NCBI GenBank assembly: GCA_947455705.1
Contig: CANGPO010000013.1
Coordinates: forward strand, 1 to 44,939
Direction of reading: 5' to 3'
Length of the DNA: 44,939 bases
DNA from: Actinomycetota bacterium
GTDB lineage: Bacteria; Actinomycetota; Actinomycetes; S36-B12; CAIYMF01
Numbering within the stretch: position 1 is the stretch's first letter; each line of letters opens with the position of its first letter. A model generated the notes under the pieces. The model ran no database searches and was not told the DNA's origin. It saw nothing but the letters and a program-made list of their open reading frames with translations. Shown in pieces: positions 32,470-39,700 of the stretch. The translations under genes were made by a program, and so were the position numbers.

Positions 32470-32619
32470 CTACTCACCGTCCTTCGGGAACGGAAGTAGC
32501 AGTGCCCCTACGAACAGGAGCACGAGGATGATGAAGAGAATCAGGTTCGGTGCTGAGATAGACCAGATTCCCCAGGTGAAATAATCGGCTGGATGATCCA
32601 GCGCTGCGATCCCAATCAT
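32470..32619 (-). CDS. 49-residue single-helix membrane peptide of the cytochrome b operon
   Basis: Found by reading upstream of the cytochrome b start: ATG 32619 with an excellent GGGAGGA ribosome site 5 nt away, 49 codons and TAG ending 2 bp before the next ATG. The sequence begins MIGIAALDHPADYFTWGIW, then one hydrophobic helix (APNLILFIILVLLFVGALLL) and ends PFPKDGE. Small single-helix subunits are typical of cytochrome b6f/bc-like complexes, so this is probably a structural subunit. It is the first gene of the operon. Confidence 0.82.
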   Translation of the reverse strand: MIGIAALDHPADYFTWGIWSISAPNLILFIILVLLFVGALLLPFPKDGE

Positions 32620-32778
32620 GAGGTCCTCCCTCGGGCCGCGAAGTTAGCCATCCGAACTGTTCGTACCTGACAAGTCCTGACTCACAGTTCTTCATTGGCT
32701 CTTGAAACTGAAGATACGCTCATAAAAAGTTCTGTATAGACCTAGATCATCCACATTTTGTGAGAGAGCGGTCACGGA

Positions 32779-32793
32779 AGGTAAGCCATACCT
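32779..32793. promoter_or_regulatory. Iron-box-like (DtxR/IdeR type) dyad
   Basis: AGGTA-AGCCA-TACCT is a 15-bp dyad. Extended to 19 bp it matches about 13 positions of the DtxR/IdeR consensus as I recall it (TTAGGTTAGGCTAACCTAA). It lies about 160 bp upstream of each flanking start, far for a classical operator. Confidence 0.35.
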
Positions 32794-32850
32794 ACGATGT
32801 GTTAGGCGACCCTGTGTGGGCGTTTACTGCTTAACATGCGCTGTTTCCAC

Positions 32851-32877
32851 CGACCACCGGTCCGCAATCGGTGGTCG
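32851..32877. repeat. 9-bp stem inverted repeat
   Basis: CGACCACCG and CGGTGGTCG pair perfectly around a 9-nt loop. No T-run follows on either strand. It lies 80 bp before the HAD gene start and may be a leader hairpin. Confidence 0.5.
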
Positions 32878-32956
32878 CCACTGCACCCACCCTGAGTGAA
32901 ATGCGATTATTTGATCTTGTTTCTCAGTACGCATGGACGGGTGTTAATGTCGGGTC

Positions 32957-33589
32957 ATGATAGGTGGTGTACTGCTTGATTTAGACCGGACGCTGGTCGA
33001 TCTGCAGACGTACACCGACTACGACGCGGCGTGGGAAGAGGTTCAACTCCACCTTCCCTCCGAGGTGATTCTCGCGGGGCCAGAAACTGGTTGGTCGTCG
33101 GCGACTCGCTCATGCATGGGAGTGCTTGCCGCTCTTCCTGACGGCGATCTGTGGTGGACCATTAGCGGAATCATCGCCCGATACGAAGCGGTTGCCATTG
33201 AGCAATCTGTCGCGATGCCGGGAGCTTTCGCTTTTGCCCACTCTTTGCGGATGAGTCCGCGAGCGGTTGTGACACTGCTTCCAGAGGATGTCGCTCGCGA
33301 TGTACTCACTGCGCACCAGATCGACATTCCTATTGTCATCGGTCGCCATCCGCAGATTCGCCCCAAGCCATCAGGTGATGGACTTCGTCACGCCCTTGAT
33401 CTTCTCTCCGTCCAAGCGGCAGACGCAGTCATGATCGGGGACAGCACATGGGATGCGGCCGCGGCTGCTGATGCCGGCGTGACCTTCATCGGAGTTCACA
33501 GCCCTGGCGAAGAATTTGCGGTTCAATTTCCAGATGTAGCCAGCTATGACACGCTGGCGGACGTTTTCGTCGCTCTATACCGCGGCTGA
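32957..33589 (+). CDS. HAD-superfamily phosphatase
   Basis: 210 residues with the three HAD motifs visible: LLDLDRTLVD (nucleophile D8, acid D10), the KP lysine in RPKPSGDG and the metal-binding aspartates of MIGDSTWDAAAAADAG. The helical cap between motif 1 and the lysine is that of phosphoglycolate-phosphatase-like enzymes, although the usual motif II threonine/serine region (AVVTLLPED) is atypical. A small-molecule phosphatase in the cytoplasm is the likely role; the substrate is not evident. Start ATG 32957. Confidence 0.85.
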   Translation: MIGGVLLDLDRTLVDLQTYTDYDAAWEEVQLHLPSEVILAGPETGWSSATRSCMGVLAALPDGDLWWTISGIIARYEAVAIEQSVAMPGAFAFAHSLRMSPRAVVTLLPEDVARDVLTAHQIDIPIVIGRHPQIRPKPSGDGLRHALDLLSVQAADAVMIGDSTWDAAAAADAGVTFIGVHSPGEEFAVQFPDVASYDTLADVFVALYRG

Positions 33590-33625
33590 TGTGAGTTGCT
33601 CACCACCGGGATGATGTAGCCAGAG

Positions 33626-34102
33626 TTATTCCAGTTCGGAAATGTCAGCGATAGTTGCACCAAGTGCAGTGAACAACGGAATCGGCTCGACACCAATAGC
33701 GACATCGTGTGAACCGCTGCCCAGTGTGATTTCGCTTCTTTCGACGAGACGTTGGTCGGCGATAACGGGCCACGGGCGGGTTGTGCCTAGGGGCGTGATG
33801 GTGCCCCGTTTAAACCCTGTAGCCGTGAATGCCTCGTCAGCTGGTGGCATGGACATCCGTGAAACCCCAAGCAGCGCGCGCAGTTTCGGCCAACTAAGAG
33901 CTCGCCCTCCTGGGATGAGCGCGATCAGATAATCATCGTCGCCACGCCTCACCACCAGAGACTTGACCACGTCGATGATCTCTACCCCGCGCGCCGCGGC
34001 TGCTTCTTGAAGTGACGTCACGGGTTGATCGTGGGTGATGACTCGGTAGGTCAGTTCGTGGTCTGCCAAAGCCTTGAGCACATCGGGATGTGGGGTAGCC
34101 AT
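33626..34102 (-). CDS. YbaK/EbsC-family aminoacyl-tRNA deacylase
   Basis: 158 residues of the YbaK/ProX editing-domain family. The key lysine K47 is in DVVKSLVV, followed by YLIALIPGGRALSWPKLRALLG and a later GTITPLGT segment that forms the substrate pocket. Free-standing members hydrolyse mischarged tRNAs such as Cys-tRNA(Pro) or Ala-tRNA(Pro). The ATG at 34102 gives the full domain. It is a single-gene unit, convergent with the HAD gene. Confidence 0.87.
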   Translation of the reverse strand: MATPHPDVLKALADHELTYRVITHDQPVTSLQEAAAARGVEIIDVVKSLVVRRGDDDYLIALIPGGRALSWPKLRALLGVSRMSMPPADEAFTATGFKRGTITPLGTTRPWPVIADQRLVERSEITLGSGSHDVAIGVEPIPLFTALGATIADISELE

Positions 34103-34215
34103 CCTCAGATCAAAGCATGTTCGGCCTTCCGGGTGTAATCGCGCTCAAAAGTTATGCATTCGCGACGTCGTTGGCGATAACCCTTCTACGTCACCATCAC
34201 GTACTCGGGGGAATC

Positions 34216-34863
34216 ATGCGAATCAATTCCGGTGTCATTGCGTTATCTGCGCTCGCCCTGACTGCCGTGAGTGCGAGTGCCACAACCGCACCCGCGGTGG
34301 CGTCGTCACATCGAACCTGCCATGGGCAACGAGCCACCATCGTCGGGCACGGAACTGTGCACGGTACATCTCACAAGGACGTCATATTTCTTACCGGTCC
34401 GAGCATTGTCACGGCCGGGGCTGGCAACGACGTGATCTGCGGTTCAGCTCGTCGGGATGTTATTAACGCTGGTGCCGGCAACGATCGCGTGTTCGGCAAC
34501 GGCGGCAACGATGTCATCAATGGTGGTGAAGGTGCCGACCGGATCAATGGGGGAGCGGGCAACGACACCGTTAGTGGCGGAGCCGGTAACGATGTAGAAA
34601 ATGGTGATCTGGGTGACGACGATCTCAGCGGCGATGTCGGTGCAGACACGTTGAACGGGGGTGTCGGTGACGATGTGATCGACGGCGGAGGCGGCGTCGA
34701 CCACATCACCGGTGGGGACGGTAATGATGTCCTCGACGGTGGAGCGGGAGCTGACAATATCGATGGCGGAGACGGCCTTGATTCCTTTGAAAGTGATGGC
34801 TCAGATGTCTTCGCTGACAGCCCAGACGATCCGGATTTCATGGATCGAGCATCTGCGACCTGA
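34216..34863 (+). CDS. Secreted RTX-repeat calcium-binding protein
   Basis: 215 residues from ATG 34216, which follows GGGGGAA and begins a signal peptide (MRINSGVIALSALALTAVSA, cut about residue 24-33); the longer frame to 34117 lacks this. About residues 55-200 are a row of hemolysin-type nonapeptides (GGxGxDxhx), for example GGAGNDTVSG, GGDGNDVLDG and GGAGADNIDG, which form a calcium-binding beta-roll. There is no catalytic domain and no typical type I secretion tail, so it is exported by Sec and folds on calcium outside. The protein is acidic. A Ca2+/H+ antiporter gene is convergent 136 bp downstream. Confidence 0.85.
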   Translation: MRINSGVIALSALALTAVSASATTAPAVASSHRTCHGQRATIVGHGTVHGTSHKDVIFLTGPSIVTAGAGNDVICGSARRDVINAGAGNDRVFGNGGNDVINGGEGADRINGGAGNDTVSGGAGNDVENGDLGDDDLSGDVGADTLNGGVGDDVIDGGGGVDHITGGDGNDVLDGGAGADNIDGGDGLDSFESDGSDVFADSPDDPDFMDRASAT

Positions 34864-34999
34864 ATGGTCCTAGGCTAATCCCGTCATGGGACGCCCATCA
34901 GATTGAGTTTCGCGGTGGGCGATCTGGCCACAGTCCGCGACGGACACGATCCAGAAGGAAACGTCGTGCAATTTCGGCAGGCAATCTGACGAGTGGTGT

Positions 35000-36103
35000 T
35001 TATCCCCACCAGAATGCGGCGGCGATTGCACAGTACAAAGCAACGAGAACGGCTCCCTCGAACCATGTCGACTCGCCATCGACCACAACGAAAAAGGCGA
35101 CGATTGCGGACATGACGAGAGCGGCGATCAGCATGGGAGACAGAACCAAGGTGAACCCAGCCGCACCGACGAGTGGGGCCATCAGTACCACGAGTGGAGC
35201 GATTGTCATCGCCACCTGTACGGGCGACTGAAGGACGACCTGAACTCCGTAATCTGGCTGGTTCTTGCGCATGAGTTGAATGCCAACAACGTTCTCCACC
35301 GCATTTCCGGCGATGGCGACGATGACAAGACCAGCGAAAGCTTGTGAGATACCAAGGGTTTCGATCGCGGGGGTTAGCGCGTCGACAAACCATTCGGAGA
35401 CGAATGCAGCACCTAGTGCTGCGACGGCCAGCATTCCGATGGCCACCTTGAGAGGCCACTCCCCGGTATGGGTAGCTTCACGAATTTGTTCACCGGCGGC
35501 AGCATCGGCCGCAATTGGTGATGTCGATTCCGCGTCATGACTCTTGCGCAGAGTTGCCGGAAGAGACAAGGCAAACAGGGCCAGGAGCACGATCGAGATA
35601 ATCACCGATAGCTCGCGCTCGTGACCTTCTGCCGGGGTATGCAATGCTGCGGTCAAGGCAGGAATTGCAAGAATGAAGACCGCCAGAACGAGCATGAGAC
35701 CTAGGCTGCGGCTTTGCTCGCCAGAGAACTTTTGCTTGCCATGCTTGAGCCCACCGGCGAGAAAGGCCAACCCGAGTACCAGCAAAACGTTGGCAAGGAT
35801 CGAACCCACGATCGTCGAACGCACAACGTCGTCAAGCCCGGCTTTGAGGCTGAAGATGATGACGAACAACTCCGGCAGGTTGCCCAACGCACTCTGCAAG
35901 ATGCCTGTTGCTGCCGGTCCGAGCCGATCTCCGAGAGCCTCCACGCTTCGACCAACAAGTGACGCCATCACAGCCAAAGCGGCGCCGGCCACGACAAATC
36001 GAAGAACGGAGTTGGCGCCCGCAACATATAGGGCGCCCGCTGCCAAGGTGAGCGCGGCGGTCAGGGCGAAGAGTTTCTTATCTCGGCTTGAAAACACAGC
36101 CAC
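35000..36103 (-). CDS. chaA: Ca2+/H+ antiporter (CaCA superfamily)
   Basis: 367 residues, about 11 helices. The two inverted alpha-repeats are clear: SALGNLPELFVIIFSLKAG in the first half and VAIAGNAVENVVGIQL in the second, each carrying the acidic residue that binds the cation. An acidic loop follows the middle helices (about 200-230). This is the VCX/ChaA-type architecture; it exports Ca2+ (possibly Na+/K+) in exchange for protons. The start ATG 36103 gives the usual short N-terminus. It sits 21 bp downstream of the following conserved protein on the same strand, so both may be co-transcribed. Confidence 0.88.
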   Translation of the reverse strand: MAVFSSRDKKLFALTAALTLAAGALYVAGANSVLRFVVAGAALAVMASLVGRSVEALGDRLGPAATGILQSALGNLPELFVIIFSLKAGLDDVVRSTIVGSILANVLLVLGLAFLAGGLKHGKQKFSGEQSRSLGLMLVLAVFILAIPALTAALHTPAEGHERELSVIISIVLLALFALSLPATLRKSHDAESTSPIAADAAAGEQIREATHTGEWPLKVAIGMLAVAALGAAFVSEWFVDALTPAIETLGISQAFAGLVIVAIAGNAVENVVGIQLMRKNQPDYGVQVVLQSPVQVAMTIAPLVVLMAPLVGAAGFTLVLSPMLIAALVMSAIVAFFVVVDGESTWFEGAVLVALYCAIAAAFWWG

Positions 36104-36124
36104 ACTCTTTCAGGACAGTGGCCG

Positions 36125-37075
36125 CTATGCCATGTGTTCGCGAACTGTGTCGACGCTTTCGTTCGCCGTGGCACAGATGGCGGCGTCGACGGCTGTCAAT
36201 GCGGATCCGAGAGCCTCGATCACTCGGTGCCGTAAGGGCGCGCTTGCATCCATGAGTTGGCGTTGCCGACGGACGTACTCGGCGCGGCCTGCCGGCGTTT
36301 CAATAGGGATTGGGGTGTAACCCAGATCGGCAAGGTCGTAGGGCGCAGCCTGCATGTCGAGGGTTCGTGCCTCGAGGGCGAGCTCGAAACAGTCGGCGAC
36401 GAGATCACTGCCAACGAGGACCGAGTACTTGTCTGACCACTTGTAGAGATCCATCGTTGCGTGCAGGCATCCTGGCTGATCGAAGTCTGGTTGGGTGCCT
36501 CGGCTGAGTTCGAATTCATTGGAGGGAGCGGCCGCTGGGGTGAAGAAGCGGTAGGCGTCGAAGTGAGTGCAGCGTAGCCCGATCTCATCCACCGTAGATC
36601 GGATTTCCGAAGGGGAAAGACGTAGCGGCCACGCTTGGTGTCGCACCTCCTCCTGCGTCGAGCCGTACACCATCGCCCACTCGTGCAATCCGAAACACCC
36701 TGTGCGGGAAGGCCTTTGAGCGCTTGTGCGAACCAGGCCTTCAACCCAGGCCAAGCCCTCTCGTCGGTGGCTGAAGGTGGAGGGATCGACCGTCATGGCG
36801 GTAGCCGCATCGAGCACGACCGTGCAGTAGTGACGATCGGTTCGGTACGCATCCGCGTCCGCCAGGGCGTAACCAAGGCCTGGATGCCATCGACGGAACT
36901 GACGGGGTCTGGTGGGGTAGTACTCGTAGAGAAAATCGTCGACGGGGTGTTTTTCACCAGCTCGGGCGCGAGCCAGGCGACCTTGTGTCCACTCATCAAC
37001 TCGATGGCTGTGGGCCGTAGCCCGTTCGGTCCATGTGGTCTTGTCCAGGACCGTCAGGTGGCTCATGCTCGTCAC
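36125..37075 (-). CDS. Conserved actinobacterial protein, often annotated 3-methyladenine DNA glycosylase
   Basis: 316 residues, ATG 37075 (or 37066). WTERATAHSHRVDEWTQG, GEKHPVDDFLYEYYPTRPRQ and FRRWHPGLG are the hallmark of a large actinobacterial family. It is frequently labelled 3-methyladenine DNA glycosylase, but I see neither a helix-hairpin-helix nor an AlkA/Tag/AAG active site, so that name seems unsupported. Later conserved pieces are GCFGLHEWAMVYG, RCTHFDAYRFFT and QPGCLHATMDLYKW, with several His/Cys that could bind metal. It reads as a cytoplasmic enzyme of unknown role. It lies upstream of chaA. Confidence 0.8.
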   Translation of the reverse strand: MTSMSHLTVLDKTTWTERATAHSHRVDEWTQGRLARARAGEKHPVDDFLYEYYPTRPRQFRRWHPGLGYALADADAYRTDRHYCTVVLDAATAMTVDPSTFSHRREGLAWVEGLVRTSAQRPSRTGCFGLHEWAMVYGSTQEEVRHQAWPLRLSPSEIRSTVDEIGLRCTHFDAYRFFTPAAAPSNEFELSRGTQPDFDQPGCLHATMDLYKWSDKYSVLVGSDLVADCFELALEARTLDMQAAPYDLADLGYTPIPIETPAGRAEYVRRQRQLMDASAPLRHRVIEALGSALTAVDAAICATANESVDTVREHMA

Positions 37076-37172
37076 GGAGCCATTGTGTCGTATGTCGGCG
37101 CGCCCTATTGTTACGGAGAGTAATTATCGGGTAATCTGCGTCTTCTACTTGTACGACAGAACGGCGACGACA

Positions 37173-37208
37173 AAAGGCCGGCCATCACCTTCCGGGTGGC
37201 CGGCCTTT
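37173..37208 (-). terminator. Intrinsic terminator of the class III aminotransferase gene
   Basis: A 12-bp stem (AAAGGCCGGCCA with its complement) and 12-nt loop end in a TTTTG run on the minus strand, starting 18 bp after the aminotransferase stop. It is close to symmetrical, so it may also stop transcription from the left. Confidence 0.85.
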
Positions 37209-37226
37209 GTCATTGCCAACGGTCGC

Positions 37227-38696
37227 CTACGAAGGACGACCGGCCTTAATGGTGTCTTCAACGTGCGTTAGCGCAGCAGTGATGATGTCCAGAATCTCGT
37301 TGATGAGCGCCATGTCGGCGATCAGCGGTGGCGAGATTTGAATAACGGGCTGATCGCGGTCGTCGAGACGACACAGCAAGCCACGGCGAGCCATCTCATC
37401 GGACAGCACGGTCCGAAGAACCCAGTCGGCCTCTTCTTCAGTGAAGGGTTCGTTGGTTTCCTTATCCTTCACTAATTCGATCGCCCAGAAGTGGCCCGCA
37501 CCGCGCACATCTCCGACGAACGGAAGTGAGCGCATGTCATCGAGTCGGGCACCGATCAAGATCTCGTTAGCAAGAACGTTCTCCATGATGTTCTCGCGCT
37601 CGATGATCTCAAGGACCTTGAGGCCGATTGCCGTCGACAACGGATGCCCGCTCCACGTGTTGCCATGGGTGAACATCGTTTTGCCAGAGGTGAATGGCTC
37701 GGCCGTCTTCTGATTGAGAATCACGCCACCGAGTGGTGCGTGTCCCGCAGTGACACCCTTTGCGAAGGTGATCATGTCGGGAACGACATCGAATCGTTGA
37801 GACGCAAACCAGTGACCAACCCGACCAAAGCCGGTGATGACCTCATCCGCGACGAGCAAGATGCCGTACTTATCGCAGATGTCTCGAAGACCCTGCCAGT
37901 AACCGCGCGGCGGCATGATGGAGCCACCCGAGTTCTGAACGGGTTCTGCGATCAGCATGGCCACCGTTGACGGACCGGTGAACTCCAATACGGTCTCGAT
38001 CTCTTCGAGCAGGTACGCGGTGAGCGCATCCTCGTCGTGACCGAGGTGATGCCGGAACGCGTACGTCGGTGAGACGTGATGCGTTGGTACGGCTAGGGGT
38101 TCGAACTTTTCGCGTGCAAAGGCATAACCCGTGAAGCTCATCGCGCCCATCGTCGTGCCGTGGTAGGCATAGCGACGTGCGATCGCCTTGGTGCGCTGTG
38201 GTTCGCCGTTCGCCCAATGCCACTCGCGAGCAAGTTTCCATGCGGACTCGACAGCCTCGCTGCCTGAGTTCGTGAAGAAGACGTGCTCCATACCTTCAGG
38301 GGCCTTTGAAGCGATCTTCTCCGCAAGCTTGATTGCAGATGGGTGGGCAACCGTCCAAGTTGGGGTGTAGACAAGTTCGCTCAACTGTTGCTTCGCGACC
38401 TCGCCAACCTCTTCGCCGAATGAGTGCCCAAGGTTGGTGCAGAACAGTCCTGACAGACCGTCGATGAATTTACGTCCATCGGCGTCGTAGATGTAGCAGC
38501 CTTCGCCACGGACGAAGACAGGAACGTCGGAATCGGCGTACCGACCCATGTTCGTGAAATTCAATAACAAATGTTCGCGGAGGTTCCGCTGTAGGCCCGC
38601 CGTATCGAGGGCGGCCTCGGCACTCACGTCAACTGAGTGCTGGAGCGATGAAGAATCACTCACAGGTGGAGCTCCGGTGGTGTGCGTGGCCGTCAT
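37227..38696 (-). CDS. Class III omega-aminotransferase
   Basis: 489 residues from ATG 38696, preferred over 38711 and 38702 because GAGGG lies 8 nt upstream. Motifs run as in omega-amino-acid:pyruvate transaminases: NLGHSFGEE, FFTNSGSEAVESAWKLA, YHGTTMGAMS, EPVQNSGGSIMPP, ADEVITGFGR and the Schiff-base lysine in FAKGVTAGHAPLG. Substrates in this group include beta-alanine, taurine, putrescine and other amines with pyruvate as acceptor; the specific one is unknown. A TTTTGGAC dyad lies 26-45 bp upstream and a second operator (38743-38766) further up, so it is probably repressed by the TetR protein encoded just upstream. Confidence 0.88.
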   Translation of the reverse strand: MTATHTTGAPPVSDSSSLQHSVDVSAEAALDTAGLQRNLREHLLLNFTNMGRYADSDVPVFVRGEGCYIYDADGRKFIDGLSGLFCTNLGHSFGEEVGEVAKQQLSELVYTPTWTVAHPSAIKLAEKIASKAPEGMEHVFFTNSGSEAVESAWKLAREWHWANGEPQRTKAIARRYAYHGTTMGAMSFTGYAFAREKFEPLAVPTHHVSPTYAFRHHLGHDEDALTAYLLEEIETVLEFTGPSTVAMLIAEPVQNSGGSIMPPRGYWQGLRDICDKYGILLVADEVITGFGRVGHWFASQRFDVVPDMITFAKGVTAGHAPLGGVILNQKTAEPFTSGKTMFTHGNTWSGHPLSTAIGLKVLEIIERENIMENVLANEILIGARLDDMRSLPFVGDVRGAGHFWAIELVKDKETNEPFTEEEADWVLRTVLSDEMARRGLLCRLDDRDQPVIQISPPLIADMALINEILDIITAALTHVEDTIKAGRPS

Positions 38697-38721
38697 GGCC
38701 ATCCCTCGCATCCGTCGCCGG

Positions 38722-38741
38722 TTTTGGACCGTAGTCCAAAA
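38722..38741. promoter_or_regulatory. Perfect 20-bp palindrome upstream of the aminotransferase
   Basis: TTTTGGAC-CGTA-GTCCAAAA has perfect 8-bp arms, 26-45 bp upstream of the chosen start. It differs from the neighbouring CATCCTGAAC dyad, so it may be bound by a second regulator. Confidence 0.6.
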
Positions 38742-38742
38742 A

Positions 38743-38766
38743 CATCCTGAACACTCGTTCAGGATG
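38743..38766. promoter_or_regulatory. TetR operator copy 1
   Basis: CATCCTGAAC-ACTC-GTTCAGGATG has perfect 10-bp arms, upstream of the aminotransferase and downstream of the TetR gene. A second copy with the same outer arms lies upstream of the TetR gene at 39565-39586. Confidence 0.75.
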
Positions 38767-38846
38767 CTCCTCAGCGTACGACGGCCCCCATGGGGGCTGT
38801 CAAGGCGCCACGGGGCTTGGGTTTTCGGCTCTGGTCAGCGAAACGG

Positions 38847-39533
38847 TCACGTATGTGATGCGGTTTTGCTAACGCTGGCGGCCTTGTTGGACGTACGTAT
38901 CGTGACCGGGGCGAGGAGCAGATCGCGATCAATTCCCAGCTCCGCGGCGGCAGCTTCTAGCCAAAGCCGGTTCATTTCTTCATCGGGGACGTCCATATCG
39001 GCGAGCGCAGCTTGGACTGCGAGTCCATCCATGAGGGCGGCGAGCCGTAGCGCAGAGGCCGGTGGGTCAACGCAGCGGAACGACCCCTCGTCGATACCGG
39101 CAGTGATGAGCTCGGTCAGGGTGTGGCGCCAGCGTGCGTCGACGGCGCGCCTCATGGCTCGCGCCCCTCCGTCCCTCAGAGCGCGTACCCAGACCTCCAT
39201 GTAAAGGGCCCAGGTACCCATCGCAGGGCCGCCGACGGAGGCGAAGTAACTCAAGATTCGAAGGCGCTCCACGGCATCTGCGTTGGGCGGAGTTGCTGCC
39301 GAAACGTTGTGGTAGAAGTCATCTTCGACCGAGCCAAGTGCTTCAGCCAGTGCCCCATCGAGGGTTTTGAAGTGGTAGACGACCAACGCAGGTGACGTAC
39401 CTGCCACGGCGGCGATGTCCGCGATGCGGGTGCCCGCAAAGCCCTTGTCCTCGAGGACCTCGATCGCAGCGGCAAGGATACGTCGACGACGCTCCTGCGG
39501 ATCCTTGGCCGCAAGTGCAGCAGGTGCTGACAT
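38847..39533 (-). CDS. TetR-family repressor
   Basis: 228 residues. The N-terminal domain RRRILAAAIEVLEDKGFAG, then TRIADIAAVAGTSPALVVYHF, is a standard TetR helix-turn-helix (about residues 15-57), followed by an all-helical ligand domain with no further homology. TetR proteins usually repress neighbouring genes and themselves until a ligand binds. Two matching dyads (38743-38766 and 39565-39586) flank this gene, so it likely controls the aminotransferase downstream, itself, and the divergent acyl-CoA dehydrogenase. The start ATG 39533 leaves a 167-bp gap to the dehydrogenase. Confidence 0.9.
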   Translation of the reverse strand: MSAPAALAAKDPQERRRRILAAAIEVLEDKGFAGTRIADIAAVAGTSPALVVYHFKTLDGALAEALGSVEDDFYHNVSAATPPNADAVERLRILSYFASVGGPAMGTWALYMEVWVRALRDGGARAMRRAVDARWRHTLTELITAGIDEGSFRCVDPPASALRLAALMDGLAVQAALADMDVPDEEMNRLWLEAAAAELGIDRDLLLAPVTIRTSNKAASVSKTASHT

Positions 39534-39564
39534 CCAAACTCCGGTGAGATCCGAGGTGGACAGA

Positions 39565-39586
39565 ATCCTGACTGATCGTTCAGGAT
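39565..39586. promoter_or_regulatory. TetR operator copy 2
   Basis: ATCCTGA-N8-TCAGGAT is a 22-bp dyad, identical at 18 of 22 positions to the core of the dyad at 38744-38765. It lies 32-53 bp upstream of the TetR start and about 115 bp upstream of the divergent acyl-CoA dehydrogenase. Confidence 0.75.
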
Positions 39587-39700
39587 CGGGTCTGACGGAA
39601 TCGTTTCGACGAATTCGTCAGGTGTAACTACGCACCATCCTGACGTATTGCGCAAGCCCGTGCATGCGTTGGGTCGCCTCACCACTGTCAAGGATCTGCT

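Larger units (their letters stand above)
32620..32956. other. 337-bp intergenic region upstream of the cytochrome b operon and HAD gene
   Basis: No coding frame with support was seen. It holds a short dyad CGAACTGTTCG (32653-32663), an iron-box-like dyad (32779-32793) and a GC-rich hairpin (32851-32877). It must contain the promoters of the minus-strand cytochrome operon and the plus-strand HAD gene. The AT-rich stretch around 32715-32760 is a likely promoter area for the cytochrome operon, but I could not fix -10/-35 boxes. Confidence 0.6.

Noticed and set aside
32653-32663. CGAACTGTTCG as a LexA/SOS box
   Set aside because: Actinobacterial SOS boxes need CGAAC-N4-GTTCG; here only one base separates the arms. 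The genes nearby are not repair genes.
34371-34841. Long minus-strand frame rich in Pro/Ser repeats opposite the RTX gene
   Set aside because: It is the antisense of the GGxGxD repeat array; the plus strand has a signal peptide and a clear family.
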